Source of the DNA: [Clostridium] colinum
GTDB lineage: Bacteria; Bacillota; Clostridia; Lachnospirales; CAG-274
Direction: 5' to 3'
NCBI RefSeq assembly: GCF_940677205.1
Contig: NZ_OW712331.1
Coordinates: 1,922,001-1,986,000, forward strand
DNA: 64,000 bases
Part shown: one piece after another, positions 37,864 through 48,101 of the stretch
Layout of the letters: every line of letters starts with the position of its first letter
How positions within the stretch are numbered: the stretch's first letter is position 1
Position numbers and translations under genes: made by a program
Notes under the pieces: model-generated
Told to the model about the DNA's origin: nothing
The model's database searches: none
Seen by the model: the letters and a program-made list of their open reading frames with translations, nothing else

Positions 37864-39408
37864 TTATTTGAAATATTTATTTATAACATCCCAAGTTTTA
37901 TTATTTTCGTGTCCTCTTTTCCAACCTGCAATACCCTTAACATCTAGTTTTCTTGCCACTTTCATTCTTTCTTCCATAGACTTTTCATCTTCTAACCATA
38001 TTTTTTTCGTACTTCCGTCGGAATAATATTCCCCATAATATTGTTTTGTCTTTTCATCCCATATAATTTTAGCATTATTATCTTCTAACAATTTTTTTGC
38101 ATCTTCCATTTTTAAAGATTTAGAAACAACTGATATAGATCCGTTAGGATTTTTTGTTTCTGTCCAAACTCGAGTATAAAAAGGTACTCCCATAATAAGT
38201 TTGTCTTTTGGCACTAATTTTGTTGCCTCTGTCATATATTTTTCTGCCCACGGTAAAGAAGATACCGACCCACTTTCTTTACTTGTACTATAATGTTCAT
38301 CATAAGCCATAATTATTACATAGTCAACTATTTTTCCTACTTCTTCCATTTGATAATGTGTAGTCCACGGTGTAGGTACATACATATCTACAGATACAAC
38401 AAGTCCATTTTGTTTAAATATTGGTGTTGCTTCTTTTATAAACTGTAAATAATAAATTCCGTCTACTTTGGCAACATTTTCAAAGTCTATATTAATACCA
38501 TCTAAACTATATTTTTTTGCATATTCTACAAGAGTGTTAATTATTTTCGTTCTTTTTTCTGGATTGCTTAAAGTATCGTGTGTTATAACTGCATCAAAGC
38601 TATTAGACACAAGCCCCCAAAGCTGATAACCCTGTTCTTTTGCCCATTTAGCATATTCTATACTACCTTTATCTTCTACATCACCTTGGCTATTTTTTAT
38701 TTCAAACCACGTAGGGCATAAAACATCTAATCCATTTATAGGCTTTCTTTTTTGTTCACTATCATTTATAGGCTTTGAAGTTTGGTCCCAAACAATTTTT
38801 ATACCATCTTGTTTTTGATTTGCAACTGGTTCTACAAAATTTGTTGTTGTTTCTGTTGTAATATCTGTTGTTGCTTGAGTATTATTCACTATTGTATTAT
38901 TTTCTACCTTATCTATTGGTGTTTCTATTACAACAGTTCTTATATTGTTGTCCCATTCTACACTATATCCTATACTATCTGATATAGCTCTTATAGGTAC
39001 CATTGTATAACCATTTATTATTTTTGCTGGCACGTCCAACTTTATAACATCTATGCTATTTTTTATGGCCTCATTACTATTTATTTTAAAAACTACCGTA
39101 TTTCCATCTTTTTTAATAGTAGCTTCTTTATCTTTTTCATTCCATAATATTTCTGCATTCATTTCTTCAAAAACATCTCTTAATGGAACAAGTGTCCTAC
39201 CGTCTATTATGATAGGCTCCATTTTAAAATTTTCTATTGGCTTACTATCAATAGTAATATATATTTTTTGTGAACTATAATTATGTACTTTACCGTCATA
39301 TGTAAGTTTTAAATTTACCCATTCATTAGATGGAGTAGATGCAAATATAGTAAAATTACTTAATAATGTAAACATTATTATAGTAAAAACATTAATTATT
39401 TTTTTCAT
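37864..39408 (-). CDS. Secreted GH18 protein with copper amine oxidase-like N-terminal domain
   Basis: 514 residues. Signal peptide at 1-23 (MKKIINVFTIIMFTLLSNFT), copper-amine-oxidase-N domain at about 40-160 (IIIDGRTLVPLRDVFEEMNA, INGYTMVPIRAISDSIGY), Thr-rich linker, GH18 domain at about 225-514 with catalytic DGINIDFE and DYVIIMAYDEHY. Probably a cell wall hydrolase acting outside the cytoplasm. It is unrelated in sequence detail to the split gene next door. Confidence 0.88.
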   Translation of the reverse strand: MKKIINVFTIIMFTLLSNFTIFASTPSNEWVNLKLTYDGKVHNYSSQKIYITIDSKPIENFKMEPIIIDGRTLVPLRDVFEEMNAEILWNEKDKEATIKKDGNTVVFKINSNEAIKNSIDVIKLDVPAKIINGYTMVPIRAISDSIGYSVEWDNNIRTVVIETPIDKVENNTIVNNTQATTDITTETTTNFVEPVANQKQDGIKIVWDQTSKPINDSEQKRKPINGLDVLCPTWFEIKNSQGDVEDKGSIEYAKWAKEQGYQLWGLVSNSFDAVITHDTLSNPEKRTKIINTLVEYAKKYSLDGINIDFENVAKVDGIYYLQFIKEATPIFKQNGLVVSVDMYVPTPWTTHYQMEEVGKIVDYVIIMAYDEHYSTSKESGSVSSLPWAEKYMTEATKLVPKDKLIMGVPFYTRVWTETKNPNGSISVVSKSLKMEDAKKLLEDNNAKIIWDEKTKQYYGEYYSDGSTKKIWLEDEKSMEERMKVARKLDVKGIAGWKRGHENNKTWDVINKYFK

Positions 39409-39541
39409 ATTTCCTCCTTTGTGTACTTTATTATTGCTTATATATTATAATTTTTTTATTATTAAATCAACCTGTAAATAATACCATAAATTTATATATG
39501 TTTAATACTATTTATAATTTAAATTTATATTATGTAATACA

Positions 39542-39572
39542 TACCCCACCTAAAACTTTAGATGGGGTAATT
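39542..39572 (-). terminator. Terminator-like hairpin
   Basis: TACCCCA(T/C)CTAAA stem in the gap upstream of the GH18 start and downstream of the coiled-coil gene end. Confidence 0.5.
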
Positions 39573-39576
39573 TATA

Positions 39577-40941
39577 TTAAATATTGTTTTCTATTTTTTT
39601 AATATTTTCTTCATCTTCTTCAGATAAAAGTTTTTCTGTTTCGTTAAAATATGCTTGTATTATTTTTTCTATAACTTTTTCTTTAGATGTATCTTCAACA
39701 TTAAGTGCTACTATTTTTTCTAACAATTGTTGTTGTTCATCTTCAATCTCTCTCATTCTAGTTTCAATTCTTTGTTTTTTAGTGTCAATTTCTTTAAAAT
39801 AAGCTTTTTGGTTATCTATATTTATAGATTTTGCAAAAGATTCTAAAGAACCATTTGATATAGTTATATTTTTTTCACTTAAAAAATATTCTAATTGTTC
39901 TTGCACTTCATAAACTAACTTTCCTAAGTTATCATATCTAGTTACGATATGTTTATAGTTATTAAAATCATCTAAGTTTGTTTTTAAAGCACGAGAATTT
40001 TTTACGTTATATTTATTATACGTATAATTTAAAAAATTTATATAATAAGAATATACCACTGTTTTTTTATTTAATAATGACACTAACTTAGCTTGCTTTT
40101 TTTCGTTTAATTTTAGCTCAAAAATAATTTTTTTTCTAAAAGCATAAATAAGAACTATTGTAAAAACTAATGTTATACAAAGAATAGATAAAGATAAAAA
40201 TACAGATTCATTTAAAGATACAGATATTAATGTTAATACAATTATAGCTAATCCAAGAACTATTGATATAGCAAATGAAAACTTATGCAATACTTTATAT
40301 GCAAATTGTAGCCTTTCTCTATCTAAAACTGTACGTTCTTTTTCATCTCTTATTAAATTTATATCTCTAGATAAAAGTCTTTTAGAATTTTCTGCATCTT
40401 CTATTTGATATAGAGCATCATGAGCATCTTCTTCTAATGTTTCTAGTTTATTTATAGAGCTATCAAAATCTCCCAATTGGTATCTTATAGCTTTTCTTTC
40501 ATTATTAAGCTGTACAAATTTTGTAATAAGAGATTTTAAATACTTTGTATCTTCTTCTGATAAATTATCATAACATTTTAAATCTTCTAAAATAGTTTCG
40601 CATTCTTTTCTTTTTTTATCTAAATATAATCTGTGTCTATCAAGCTTAAGGCTATCATCACAAAGCTCCACAGCTTTAAGAACTTTATCATCATCTTCAC
40701 TGTCTTCTAATAAAAAAACATATTCTCTAAATTTAGAATATTCATAAGAATATTCGTTTAATGTTTGTCTAGAATCTAATACCTCTTCTGTTCTAAACTT
40801 AGACAAAAAACGATTTAATAAACCCTTTTGCTCCTTTTCATCTGATGTATCTATATAGCTATTTTCGTTTTTTAATAGGCTATTATCTATCTCTTGCTCT
40901 AAGGCACTGTCAAAGCTGTTTTCCTTATTGCTTGAAATCAT
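39577..40941 (-). CDS. Coiled-coil membrane protein of unknown function (454 aa)
   Basis: Two adjacent transmembrane helices at about 222-268 split two long charged coiled-coil regions (about 50-215 and 275-440). The order coil-TM-TM-coil with a very acidic C-terminus (SEEDEENIKKIENN) is clear, but no family is recognised. ATG at 40941 follows AAAGGGGGC. It stands alone between two gaps, so it is probably monocistronic. Confidence 0.7.
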   Translation of the reverse strand: MISSNKENSFDSALEQEIDNSLLKNENSYIDTSDEKEQKGLLNRFLSKFRTEEVLDSRQTLNEYSYEYSKFREYVFLLEDSEDDDKVLKAVELCDDSLKLDRHRLYLDKKRKECETILEDLKCYDNLSEEDTKYLKSLITKFVQLNNERKAIRYQLGDFDSSINKLETLEEDAHDALYQIEDAENSKRLLSRDINLIRDEKERTVLDRERLQFAYKVLHKFSFAISIVLGLAIIVLTLISVSLNESVFLSLSILCITLVFTIVLIYAFRKKIIFELKLNEKKQAKLVSLLNKKTVVYSYYINFLNYTYNKYNVKNSRALKTNLDDFNNYKHIVTRYDNLGKLVYEVQEQLEYFLSEKNITISNGSLESFAKSINIDNQKAYFKEIDTKKQRIETRMREIEDEQQQLLEKIVALNVEDTSKEKVIEKIIQAYFNETEKLLSEEDEENIKKIENNI

Positions 40942-41089
40942 TTTTTAAGCCCCCTTTGTTATTATTTAATATTATAACTATACATATAATATTTTCAAAT
41001 ATATTATATTATATTCTACTTTTTTTTACAATAGTTTTTAAAAATATAATTATTTAATAAATAAAAAATAGCTTATATATAGTAAATAT

Positions 41090-41126
41090 AATAAGCTAGA
41101 TAATAATATATCTAGCTTATTTTTTT
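41090..41126. terminator. Terminator after the sigma/anti-sigma operon
   Basis: AATAAGCTAGATA/TATCTAGCTTATT stem with T-rich flanks. Confidence 0.65.
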
Positions 41127-41127
41127 A

Positions 41128-41973
41128 TTATTTTAAAATATCTTTTGTTATATCTTGTGGTATTACAAATTCTACTGTGCCCATAGAACCTGGTGCAACT
41201 TCATACTCATCAAAACATAATACTAAATTCTTGTCTTTGTTAAAATAAAAATTTTGATTTTCTTTTATTTGTTTAAAATCATTTTCTGGCATATCTGAAT
41301 CTATAAAATAAGATTTGTTAGTATCTTGTTTCATTTGTTCTCTCATTTGTTCTTTAATATTTTGGCTTAAAACTTCTACATAATTACTATCTGCTTTAAA
41401 TATGTCTTTAAGCTCTATTATATTGCCTTTTTCTTTATCTACGTTATATATTTTTGAATACATATATCCACTTGCGTTTATTTCTGTACCTTTTATTCTT
41501 AAACTAAATAATTTTTCATCATCTGTAAGCGTATCATAAGTTATATCTAAGCTTTTATTGTCTCCTTGTTTAAATTCTTTTTTAAACTCTTCTGTAAGAT
41601 TTTTTATATATTCATCTGTTGATTTATTAAGTTCATCTAAAGATTTATTATTGTTAGCATCTGTAGCAACTGGTGCTTCTACGCTAATATTTTTATCTTC
41701 TTCACTATATTTATTTATAGTAATAACATCTACTATTTTTCCTATAACTGGTATTTTGCTCATAGCTAAAGCTATATTTTGGTTTAAATTTGGTAAAGCA
41801 ACAAATATAGCTATCACTGCAACAGATGCAATAGATAAATATTTTAATTTATTTTTTTCATTTTCTTTTTTAGCTTGTTCAATACTTTTTTTCATAAGAA
41901 ACACTCCTTCTTCTTTTACATTAATATTATCATATTCTTTTTTTAGTTTTTCTATTATATCCCTATCTTCCAT
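41128..41973 (-). CDS. Anti-sigma factor, RsiV-like (DUF3298)
   Basis: 281 residues: cytoplasmic N-terminus of about 45 residues, one transmembrane helix (YLSIASVAVIAIFVALP) and an extracellular domain ending YEVAPGSMGTVEFVIP, characteristic of DUF3298 as in lysozyme-sensing RsiV. It overlaps the sigma gene end. It should hold the ECF sigma inactive until a cell-envelope signal. Confidence 0.82.
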   Translation of the reverse strand: MEDRDIIEKLKKEYDNINVKEEGVFLMKKSIEQAKKENEKNKLKYLSIASVAVIAIFVALPNLNQNIALAMSKIPVIGKIVDVITINKYSEEDKNISVEAPVATDANNNKSLDELNKSTDEYIKNLTEEFKKEFKQGDNKSLDITYDTLTDDEKLFSLRIKGTEINASGYMYSKIYNVDKEKGNIIELKDIFKADSNYVEVLSQNIKEQMREQMKQDTNKSYFIDSDMPENDFKQIKENQNFYFNKDKNLVLCFDEYEVAPGSMGTVEFVIPQDITKDILK

Positions 41974-41974
41974 A

Positions 41975-42448
41975 TTATACCTCCCCAACAATACTTTTCA
42001 ATTTATTAAGACAACGATATAACTTTGATTTAGCTGTATTAACATTTATGTTTAATACATTGGCAACATCTTCTATTTTTAAATCTTCAAAAAATCTTAA
42101 TATAACAATAGCTTTTTCATCATTATCTAAACAATTTAAAGCATTTTTTAAATCTATATTTTCATATTTGTCCTCAAAAGGTATATTAGTTTCATATATA
42201 TCTTCTGTTATATGTATATTTTTTGATAAAAAAGTTTTACATTGATTTATAACTATTCTATATATCCAAGTATCTACATACTTATCTTCTTTTAATAAAT
42301 TCGCATTTTTAATAGCCTTATATGAACACTCTTGTATTATGTCCATAGCATCTGCTTCATTCTGAACATAAGAAAATGCTAATTTATAATATTTATTATA
42401 ATTTTTTAGGAGAGTATTTTCTATTAGGTATACCTTAGTTTTTTTCAT
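41975..42448 (-). CDS. ECF sigma factor, SigV-like
   Basis: 157 residues. Region 2 (YKLAFSYVQNEADAMDIIQE, VDTWIYRIVINQCKTFL) and region 4 (LNCLDNDEKAIVILRFFEDL, VNTAKSKLYRCLNKLK). ATG 42448 is used; TTG at 42454 is an alternative with shorter spacing to AGGAGG. Translationally linked to its anti-sigma factor. Confidence 0.88.
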   Translation of the reverse strand: MKKTKVYLIENTLLKNYNKYYKLAFSYVQNEADAMDIIQECSYKAIKNANLLKEDKYVDTWIYRIVINQCKTFLSKNIHITEDIYETNIPFEDKYENIDLKNALNCLDNDEKAIVILRFFEDLKIEDVANVLNINVNTAKSKLYRCLNKLKSIVGEV

Positions 42449-42470
42449 TATCAAATTCACCTCCTATATA

Positions 42471-42500
42471 TTAGACTATATTATATTAAATAAAGTTTCA
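42471..42500 (-). promoter_or_regulatory. ECF-type autoregulatory promoter
   Basis: TGAAAC (42500-42495) followed after 17 nt by AGTCTA (42477-42472) resembles the TGAAAC/CGTC elements of SigV-type sigma factors. Confidence 0.5.
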
Positions 42501-42600
42501 AATTTTTTAAATATTTTTTATTTAAATTTTAAAATATATGTATACAATACAAATAATTGTTAAAAATAATATTATCACATACAACATTTAGGAGGAAAAT

Positions 42601-42861
42601 ATGGAAATATTAAAGGTTTCAGCAAGTTCACAACCAAAGTCTGTTGCTGGTGCAATAGCGGCAATAGCAAGAAATAATAAAAAAATAGAAATAGAAACAA
42701 TAGGTGCTGGTGCAGTAAATCAAGCTGTCAAAAGTATTGCAATAGCTAGAGGATATGTTGCTCCAAATGGAATAGAGCTTATATGCACACCTGCATTTTC
42801 TCAAATAGATGTAGACGGTGAATTAAAAACATCTATTAAATTTGTTGTAGAAAAAAGATAG
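42601..42861 (+). CDS. spoVS: Stage V sporulation protein S
   Basis: 86 residues, MEILKVSASSQPKSVAGAIA and GAGAVNQAVKSIAIARGYVA, matching SpoVS along its full length. It is needed for coat assembly and septation timing in Bacillus. ATG follows AGGAGG. Confidence 0.95.
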   Translation: MEILKVSASSQPKSVAGAIAAIARNNKKIEIETIGAGAVNQAVKSIAIARGYVAPNGIELICTPAFSQIDVDGELKTSIKFVVEKR

Positions 42862-42908
42862 TTATATAATTAATATCTACCTGTAAAAATCCCCTATAAA
42901 GATATAAT

Positions 42909-42990
42909 AATCAATTTTTTGAATACTTCCGTATTCAAAAACAAGTATTCCTAAAATTTATCAAAATTAAGTCATACCTTAATTGTAATA
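42909..42990 (+). repeat. 82-bp double-hairpin intergenic repeat, copy A
   Basis: TTTTTGAATAC-TTCC-GTATTCAAAAA is a perfect 11-bp hairpin (42916-42941), followed by AATTAAG...CTTAATT (about 42966-42985). The block recurs at 56028-56109, apparently with one base change. A local terminator follows both copies. Confidence 0.9.
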
Positions 42991-43027
42991 AAAATAATGC
43001 TGTAGAAAAAATCTACAGCATTATTTT
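42991..43027. terminator. Bidirectional terminator spoVS/ung
   Basis: AATAATGCTGTAGA/TCTACAGCATTATT stem with T-run between convergent genes. Confidence 0.8.
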
Positions 43028-43704
43028 TATATATTCTCTATTTGCCAATCTATTTCTTTTAAACCATTTTGTTTTAAAAATTGATTTGTTTTAGAAAAAG
43101 GTCTACTTCCAAAAAATCCTCTACTAGCAGAAAGAGGGCTTGGATGAACAGATTTTAATATTAAATGCTTATGATTTGTTATAAGTGGTATTTTAGATAT
43201 AGCGTTATTGCCCCAAAGGATAAAAACAACTGGACTTGTTTTTTCATTTAAAACTTGAATTATTTTATCTGTAAATATTTGCCAACCAATATCCTTATGA
43301 GAATTAGGGTTACTATCTATCACTGTTAATGTTGTATTTAAAAGTAATACCCCTTGCTCTGCCCATTTTTTTAAATATCCATTGTTGGGTATGTATAGTC
43401 CTAAGTCTGTAGATAGTTCTTTATATATATTTTGCAAAGATGGTGGTATTCTTATCCCTTTATTTACAGAAAAACTAAGCCCGTGAGCTTGTCCTTTTTG
43501 ATGATATGGGTCTTGCCCTAATATTAACACTTTTGTATCTTCATAACTAGTATAGTGTAATGCGTTAAATATATCTTGCATAGGTGGGTATACTATTTTA
43601 GTTTTATAGTCATGTTTTAATTTTTCTCTAAGATTTAAATAATAATTTTTTTTAAATTCTTCATCTAAATAATTTTTCCAATCATTTTTTAATATTTCTG
43701 CCAA
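43027..43704 (-). CDS. ung: Uracil-DNA glycosylase
   Basis: 225 residues with [20 protein letters not shown] (catalytic Asp motif GQDPYH), LLLNTTLTV and the C-terminal [16 protein letters not shown] (HPSPLS). Family 1 UDG that removes uracil from DNA. Confidence 0.96.
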   Translation of the reverse strand: MAEILKNDWKNYLDEEFKKNYYLNLREKLKHDYKTKIVYPPMQDIFNALHYTSYEDTKVLILGQDPYHQKGQAHGLSFSVNKGIRIPPSLQNIYKELSTDLGLYIPNNGYLKKWAEQGVLLLNTTLTVIDSNPNSHKDIGWQIFTDKIIQVLNEKTSPVVFILWGNNAISKIPLITNHKHLILKSVHPSPLSASRGFFGSRPFSKTNQFLKQNGLKEIDWQIENI

Positions 43705-43711
43705 AAATTAA

Positions 43712-43858
43712 TCACTCCTTTTTTATAATAACCCCATTAACATATTTTGAATAATCTTCTATAATTTTATAATACATTTCTTCTATTAAATTATAGTCTT
43801 TTTCTACAACATTATTATCGCTATTTATAAAAGCAACTTCAACAAAAATATTTTTCAT
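43712..43858 (-). CDS. Small hypothetical protein upstream of ung (48 aa)
   Basis: MKNIFVEVAFINSDNNVVEK then NLIEEMYYKIIEDYSKYV. It ends 7 nt before ung with a ribosome-binding site for ung at its 3' end. No family recognised. Confidence 0.5.
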   Translation of the reverse strand: MKNIFVEVAFINSDNNVVEKDYNLIEEMYYKIIEDYSKYVNGVIIKKE

Positions 43859-43980
43859 ATAATCCTCTATCTTTTTTTAAGTTAATATATGATTATATGC
43901 GTTTGTATTATTCATTATTTTAATATTAAACCCATTATAACATATATTTATATTATATTAAACATTTTTTAGGAGATTTT

Positions 43981-45354
43981 ATGAAAAAAGCCGTTGCATA
44001 TGTTAGAATGTCTACCGATAAACAAGACTATTCCATAGAAAGTCAAAAAAGAACTATTGATGAATATGCTAAAAAAAATAACTATTTGATAATAAACTAT
44101 TTTGAAGATAAGGGCATATCTGGTAGAGATGCTGAAAAAAGACCAGCCTTTATGGAAATGATAGAAGAAAGCAAAAAATCTTATTTTGATTATGTTCTTA
44201 TATATGATAGCTCCCGTTTTGCTAGAAACTTAGAGCAATCTTTAATATATAAATCTATATTAAAAAAAAATAATGTAAATTTAATTTCTATAACTGAACC
44301 TACATTAGATGATGATAGCCAACTTATAGCAGATGCCCTATTTGGTGCTATGAATGAAATGTATTCTAGAAAATTATCCAAAGTTGTAAAACGAGGTATG
44401 ATAGAAAAAGCTCTAAAAGGTGAATATATCTCTTGTGCTCCTTATGGATATTATAAGCCTAAAAATAAACCTCTTGTTATAATAGAAAAAGAAGCCTCTA
44501 TTGTAAAAAAAATCTTTCAAGAATTTTTAAATGGTAAATCTACCTATGCAATAGCTAAAATATTAAATGAAAATAATATAAAAACAAAAAAAGGCAATAG
44601 CATAGATACTCGTTTTATAAAAAAAATTTTAACAAATCCTACATACAAAGGTTATTATAGATTTGAAACCGACGGAAAAGTTATTTTAAATAAATCAAAT
44701 CATATTCCTATTATAGATGAAAATATATTTGACCAAACTCAAAATATATTTAATAATAATATAAAAAGAATAAATAGTAAAAAAAAGCCTTTAGAATATA
44801 ATAAACATTGGCTTGTAGGTATAATGAAGTGTATTTATTGTAACAATACTTTTGTTTATGCAAAATATTATAACAATAGACAAGATAGATTTAGATGTGG
44901 TGGTTATACTTGTGGAAAATGTGATAGCTCTTTTTCTATTGGTATATACAATATAGAAGATATAGTTTTAAAAAAAATTGAAGAAAACTACCCTAACAAA
45001 ACATATAAAGTAAAAATAAAAAATGATAATAGACAGAAAAAATATAATATGTTAAAAGATATAGAAAAATACAAAAATGCTTTAGAAAGGGCTAAAAATG
45101 CCTACCTTTTAGGCATTGATACGGTAGATGAATATAGCCAAAATAAAGTTTTTTTTACAAATAAAATAAAAACATTAGAAAAAGAATGCCTTAATATAAA
45201 AGAGGATAATAAAAATATAGATGAAATTTCTATATTAAATGTTTTAAAAGGTAATTATGATATGATATTAAAAAATAAAATGGCTAAATTACTTATCAAC
45301 AAAATATTAGTAGATGGTAAAAACAGAAAAATTACAATATTTTTTAACGTATAA
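43981..45354 (+). CDS. Second large serine recombinase
   Basis: 457 residues. Catalytic domain with AYVRMSTDKQDYSIESQKRT (Ser in VRMST) and YDSSRFARN, recombinase domain (APYGYYKPKNK, ILTNPTYKGYYRF), a zinc ribbon (CIYCNNTF...CGKCDSSFSIG) and a C-terminal coiled coil. Its stop is in frame with and immediately followed by the truncated coat-like frame. Confidence 0.92.
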   Translation: MKKAVAYVRMSTDKQDYSIESQKRTIDEYAKKNNYLIINYFEDKGISGRDAEKRPAFMEMIEESKKSYFDYVLIYDSSRFARNLEQSLIYKSILKKNNVNLISITEPTLDDDSQLIADALFGAMNEMYSRKLSKVVKRGMIEKALKGEYISCAPYGYYKPKNKPLVIIEKEASIVKKIFQEFLNGKSTYAIAKILNENNIKTKKGNSIDTRFIKKILTNPTYKGYYRFETDGKVILNKSNHIPIIDENIFDQTQNIFNNNIKRINSKKKPLEYNKHWLVGIMKCIYCNNTFVYAKYYNNRQDRFRCGGYTCGKCDSSFSIGIYNIEDIVLKKIEENYPNKTYKVKIKNDNRQKKYNMLKDIEKYKNALERAKNAYLLGIDTVDEYSQNKVFFTNKIKTLEKECLNIKEDNKNIDEISILNVLKGNYDMILKNKMAKLLINKILVDGKNRKITIFFNV

Positions 45355-46197
45355 TGTTGTATTCTATTACAATGTAGACAACAAGACTGCCTTACAAGTG
45401 ATGTGTTAGGCCCTGCTAGAGCAGAATGTTTTACTCATCTTGGAAACAAGACTATTCAAGAAGGAGATATTATAGACCCACCTTCTAATGCAGCTAGTGT
45501 TTCTATTGAAAATTTAAGAGTAAAAAAAGTTATTGTATCTGACAAAGAGCCAAACCCATTTAAAAATGGTTTTTGGGATATAACTTTAAAATATGTATTT
45601 GTATATACATTAATATTTAGAGAAGCAGATGGCACTGTTATTGGTAGAGTACACGCTAATAGTATCTATACTAAAAAGGTAACTTTATTTGGTTCTATTG
45701 GTACAGAAATATCTATCTCTACTGATTTATTCAACCAACACGGTTCTGGTTGTAGCGAATTAAACTCAGACCCATTTGTTTTAGTAGAATCTAAAGCTAT
45801 TGCTCTTGGTGCTGAGCTTAGATACCAAAACAGACAATGTTGCTGTGGAGATGAAGCTTTAGAACCAACAGAAGTAGGCATTACTATCGGTTTATTTACA
45901 ATTATTAAATTATTTAGACTTGTAAACCTTTCTGTATTATCTAGAGGCTTCTGTATACCAAAAGAATGTGAAAATATTTCTCCACTTAACCCTTGTGAAT
46001 TCTTTGATAGCTTAGATTTCCCTATGGACATTTTTGCTCCACCACAAAAAAAGGAATTTTTAGCAGGTATTAGCGGTAACATACCAAGAGAAAATGTTGA
46101 TGGTGATAATAATAACAACTGTGGTTGTAACAATGGTTGCGGTTGCTCATTAGGTAATCTTGGTAACAACTCTAGCTGTGGTTGTAACTTTAGATAA
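45355..46197 (+). pseudogene. Cysteine-rich coat-like protein lacking its 5' end
   Basis: About 280 codons, open from the base after the recombinase stop. It begins CCILLQCRQQDCLTSDVLGP, a cysteine pattern that looks like an internal part of a protein. The body is beta-rich and ends in Cys/Asn/Gly repeats (NNNNCGCNNGCGCS), as in spore coat/exosporium proteins. No start codon with ribosome-binding site precedes it; GTG at 45403 has none. It may be restored by excision of a recombinase element, or expressed only as a fragment. Confidence 0.7.
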
Positions 46198-46642
46198 TAT
46201 TTTTAAACCTAAATTTTAATTTTTAAACTTATATTATAGGCAAAGTCATAAAAATTTTATGGCTTTGCCTAATGTGTCGACTTTGTCAACAACATTTTAA
46301 AAAAATAATTCTATTATTTTTTGAGGTACTGTATGAAAAAAGCAAGGTTTTTACGCACAAGGGCTAAAGCCCCTTAAAACCTAGCTTTACGTATCCGAGG
46401 CAAAGCCCCGTATACGATTTAAAATGAGAACTCTTCGTTCTCATACTCTCCATTTTTAATTAAATTTTATTTTATATACAGTCTGAAGCAAAGTCACAAA
46501 AATTTTATGACTTTGCATTTTTATATTCATAAATATGTTTTATGAACATTTTTATCTTTATGAATATTATTAAATATATATTGCATTTTTATAAATTTAC
46601 TGTTATTATATAGCTTGAATATATTTTTTAGGAGGAAGTAAA
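46198..46642. repeat. Hairpin-rich gap after coat-like gene
   Basis: No gene. Two related hairpins with GCAAAGTCAnnAAAATTTTATG core lie at 46238-46270 and 46488-46516. Between them 46331-46445 has several GC-richer hairpins (GGGCTAAAGCCCC, CGTATCC...GTATACG, GAGAACTCTTCGTTCTC). A degraded relative of part of this block is at 48162-48245. Confidence 0.6.
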
Positions 46643-47335
46643 ATGTTAGAAAGTTTTTCTTTTTTAAAGACATATTTTCCGTTATACATTGAAGGTACTT
46701 TAATAACTGTTATTATCTCTTTATTTACAGTTTTATTTGGTACTGTTATTGGTGTAATATTTGCTTTAATGAAGTTATCAAAAATAAAAATAGTAAATAA
46801 GATAGCTTGTACATATATAGAAATTGTACGTGGTACCCCTGTTTTAGTTCAGGTTTTTATATGGTATTATGGTTTATCATCTCTTATTATAATACCTGAT
46901 ATTTATATAGGTGATAGCTTAAATCTTGCTCAATTAATACCTGGTGCTTTAGCGCTTGCTTTAAATTCTGGTGCTTATGTTGCTGAAATTATACGAGCTG
47001 GTATATTAGCTGTTGATAAAGGCCAAACAGAAGCCGCCGAATCTTTAGGTATGAAATCTCCTATGATTATGAGATATATTATAATGCCTCAAGCTATTAA
47101 AAATATTTTACCTGCTATAGGTAATGAGTTTGTTGTATTAATAAAAGAGTCTTCTATCCTTTATGTAATAGGTATACAAGAGCTTATGGCAAAAACTTCT
47201 ACAATACAGTCTTCTACGTTCCAACCTGTAGCTCCACTTATTGTAACATCTATCTTATATTTTATCTTAACATTTAGTTTGTCAAGGCTTATTGGTAAGT
47301 TTGAAAGGAGATTAAATAAAAATGATAGAAATTAA
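46643..47335 (+). CDS. Polar amino-acid ABC transporter permease
   Basis: 230 residues, [20 protein letters not shown], five predicted membrane helices and the EAA-loop [20 protein letters not shown] typical of His/Glu/Gln/Arg permeases. Overlaps the ATPase gene by 14 nt. No solute-binding protein gene is adjacent. Confidence 0.92.
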   Translation: MLESFSFLKTYFPLYIEGTLITVIISLFTVLFGTVIGVIFALMKLSKIKIVNKIACTYIEIVRGTPVLVQVFIWYYGLSSLIIIPDIYIGDSLNLAQLIPGALALALNSGAYVAEIIRAGILAVDKGQTEAAESLGMKSPMIMRYIIMPQAIKNILPAIGNEFVVLIKESSILYVIGIQELMAKTSTIQSSTFQPVAPLIVTSILYFILTFSLSRLIGKFERRLNKNDRN

Positions 47336-48044
47336 AAATTTAAGTAAAAGTTTTGGTAATAATCAAGTTTTAAAAGGAGTAACAACTACCATTACTAAAG
47401 GAGAAGTGGTTGTTGTTATAGGCCCATCTGGTTCTGGTAAAAGTACCTTTTTAAGATGTCTTAATAAGCTTGAAGATATTACATCTGGAGATATAATATT
47501 TGAAGGAACAAATATAACAGATAAAAAAGTAGATATTAGTATACATAGACAAAAAATGGGAATGGTTTTTCAACACTTTAACCTTTTTCCTCATTTAACC
47601 ATATTAGAAAATATTACAATAGCTCCTATTAAAATAAAAAAAATAGATAAACAAACTGCCGAAGAGGAAGCTTTAAAGCTTTTAGGCCTTGTTGGGTTAA
47701 AAGATAAAGCTAATATGTATCCTCCTAGCTTATCTGGTGGTCAAAAACAAAGAATTGCTATTGTACGTGCTTTAGCTATGAAACCTGATGTTATGCTTTT
47801 TGACGAACCTACCTCTGCCCTAGACCCAGAAATGGTTGGAGAAGTTTTAGAAGTTATGAAAAATTTAGCTAAAGAAGGTATGACTATGGTTGTTGTAACT
47901 CACGAAATGGGATTTGCTAAAGAGGTTGCTACTAGAGTTATATTTATGGAAGGTGGAAACATCTGTGAAGAAGATACACCTGAAAATATTTTTACCAACC
48001 CTCAACACCCTAGAACAAAAGAGTTTTTATCTAAAGTATTATAA
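47322..48044 (+). CDS. Polar amino-acid ABC transporter ATPase (GlnQ-type)
   Basis: 240 residues. Walker [11 protein letters not shown]-loop [11 protein letters not shown], signature LSGGQKQR, Walker [15 protein letters not shown]. It pairs with the permease; the substrate-binding protein must be encoded elsewhere. Confidence 0.94.
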   Translation: MIEIKNLSKSFGNNQVLKGVTTTITKGEVVVVIGPSGSGKSTFLRCLNKLEDITSGDIIFEGTNITDKKVDISIHRQKMGMVFQHFNLFPHLTILENITIAPIKIKKIDKQTAEEEALKLLGLVGLKDKANMYPPSLSGGQKQRIAIVRALAMKPDVMLFDEPTSALDPEMVGEVLEVMKNLAKEGMTMVVVTHEMGFAKEVATRVIFMEGGNICEEDTPENIFTNPQHPRTKEFLSKVL

Positions 48045-48049
48045 ATAAT

Positions 48050-48101
48050 AAAAAAATAACAAAAAACATTAAAAAATATATGCTTTTTGTTATTTTTTTT
48101 A
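48050..48101 (+). terminator. Terminator of transporter operon
   Basis: AAAAATAACAAAAA/TTTTTGTTATTTTT stem with T-run. Confidence 0.75.

Noticed and set aside
41558-42022. Plus-strand frame opposite anti-sigma gene
   Set aside because: Shadow of the anti-sigma gene with no start signals.
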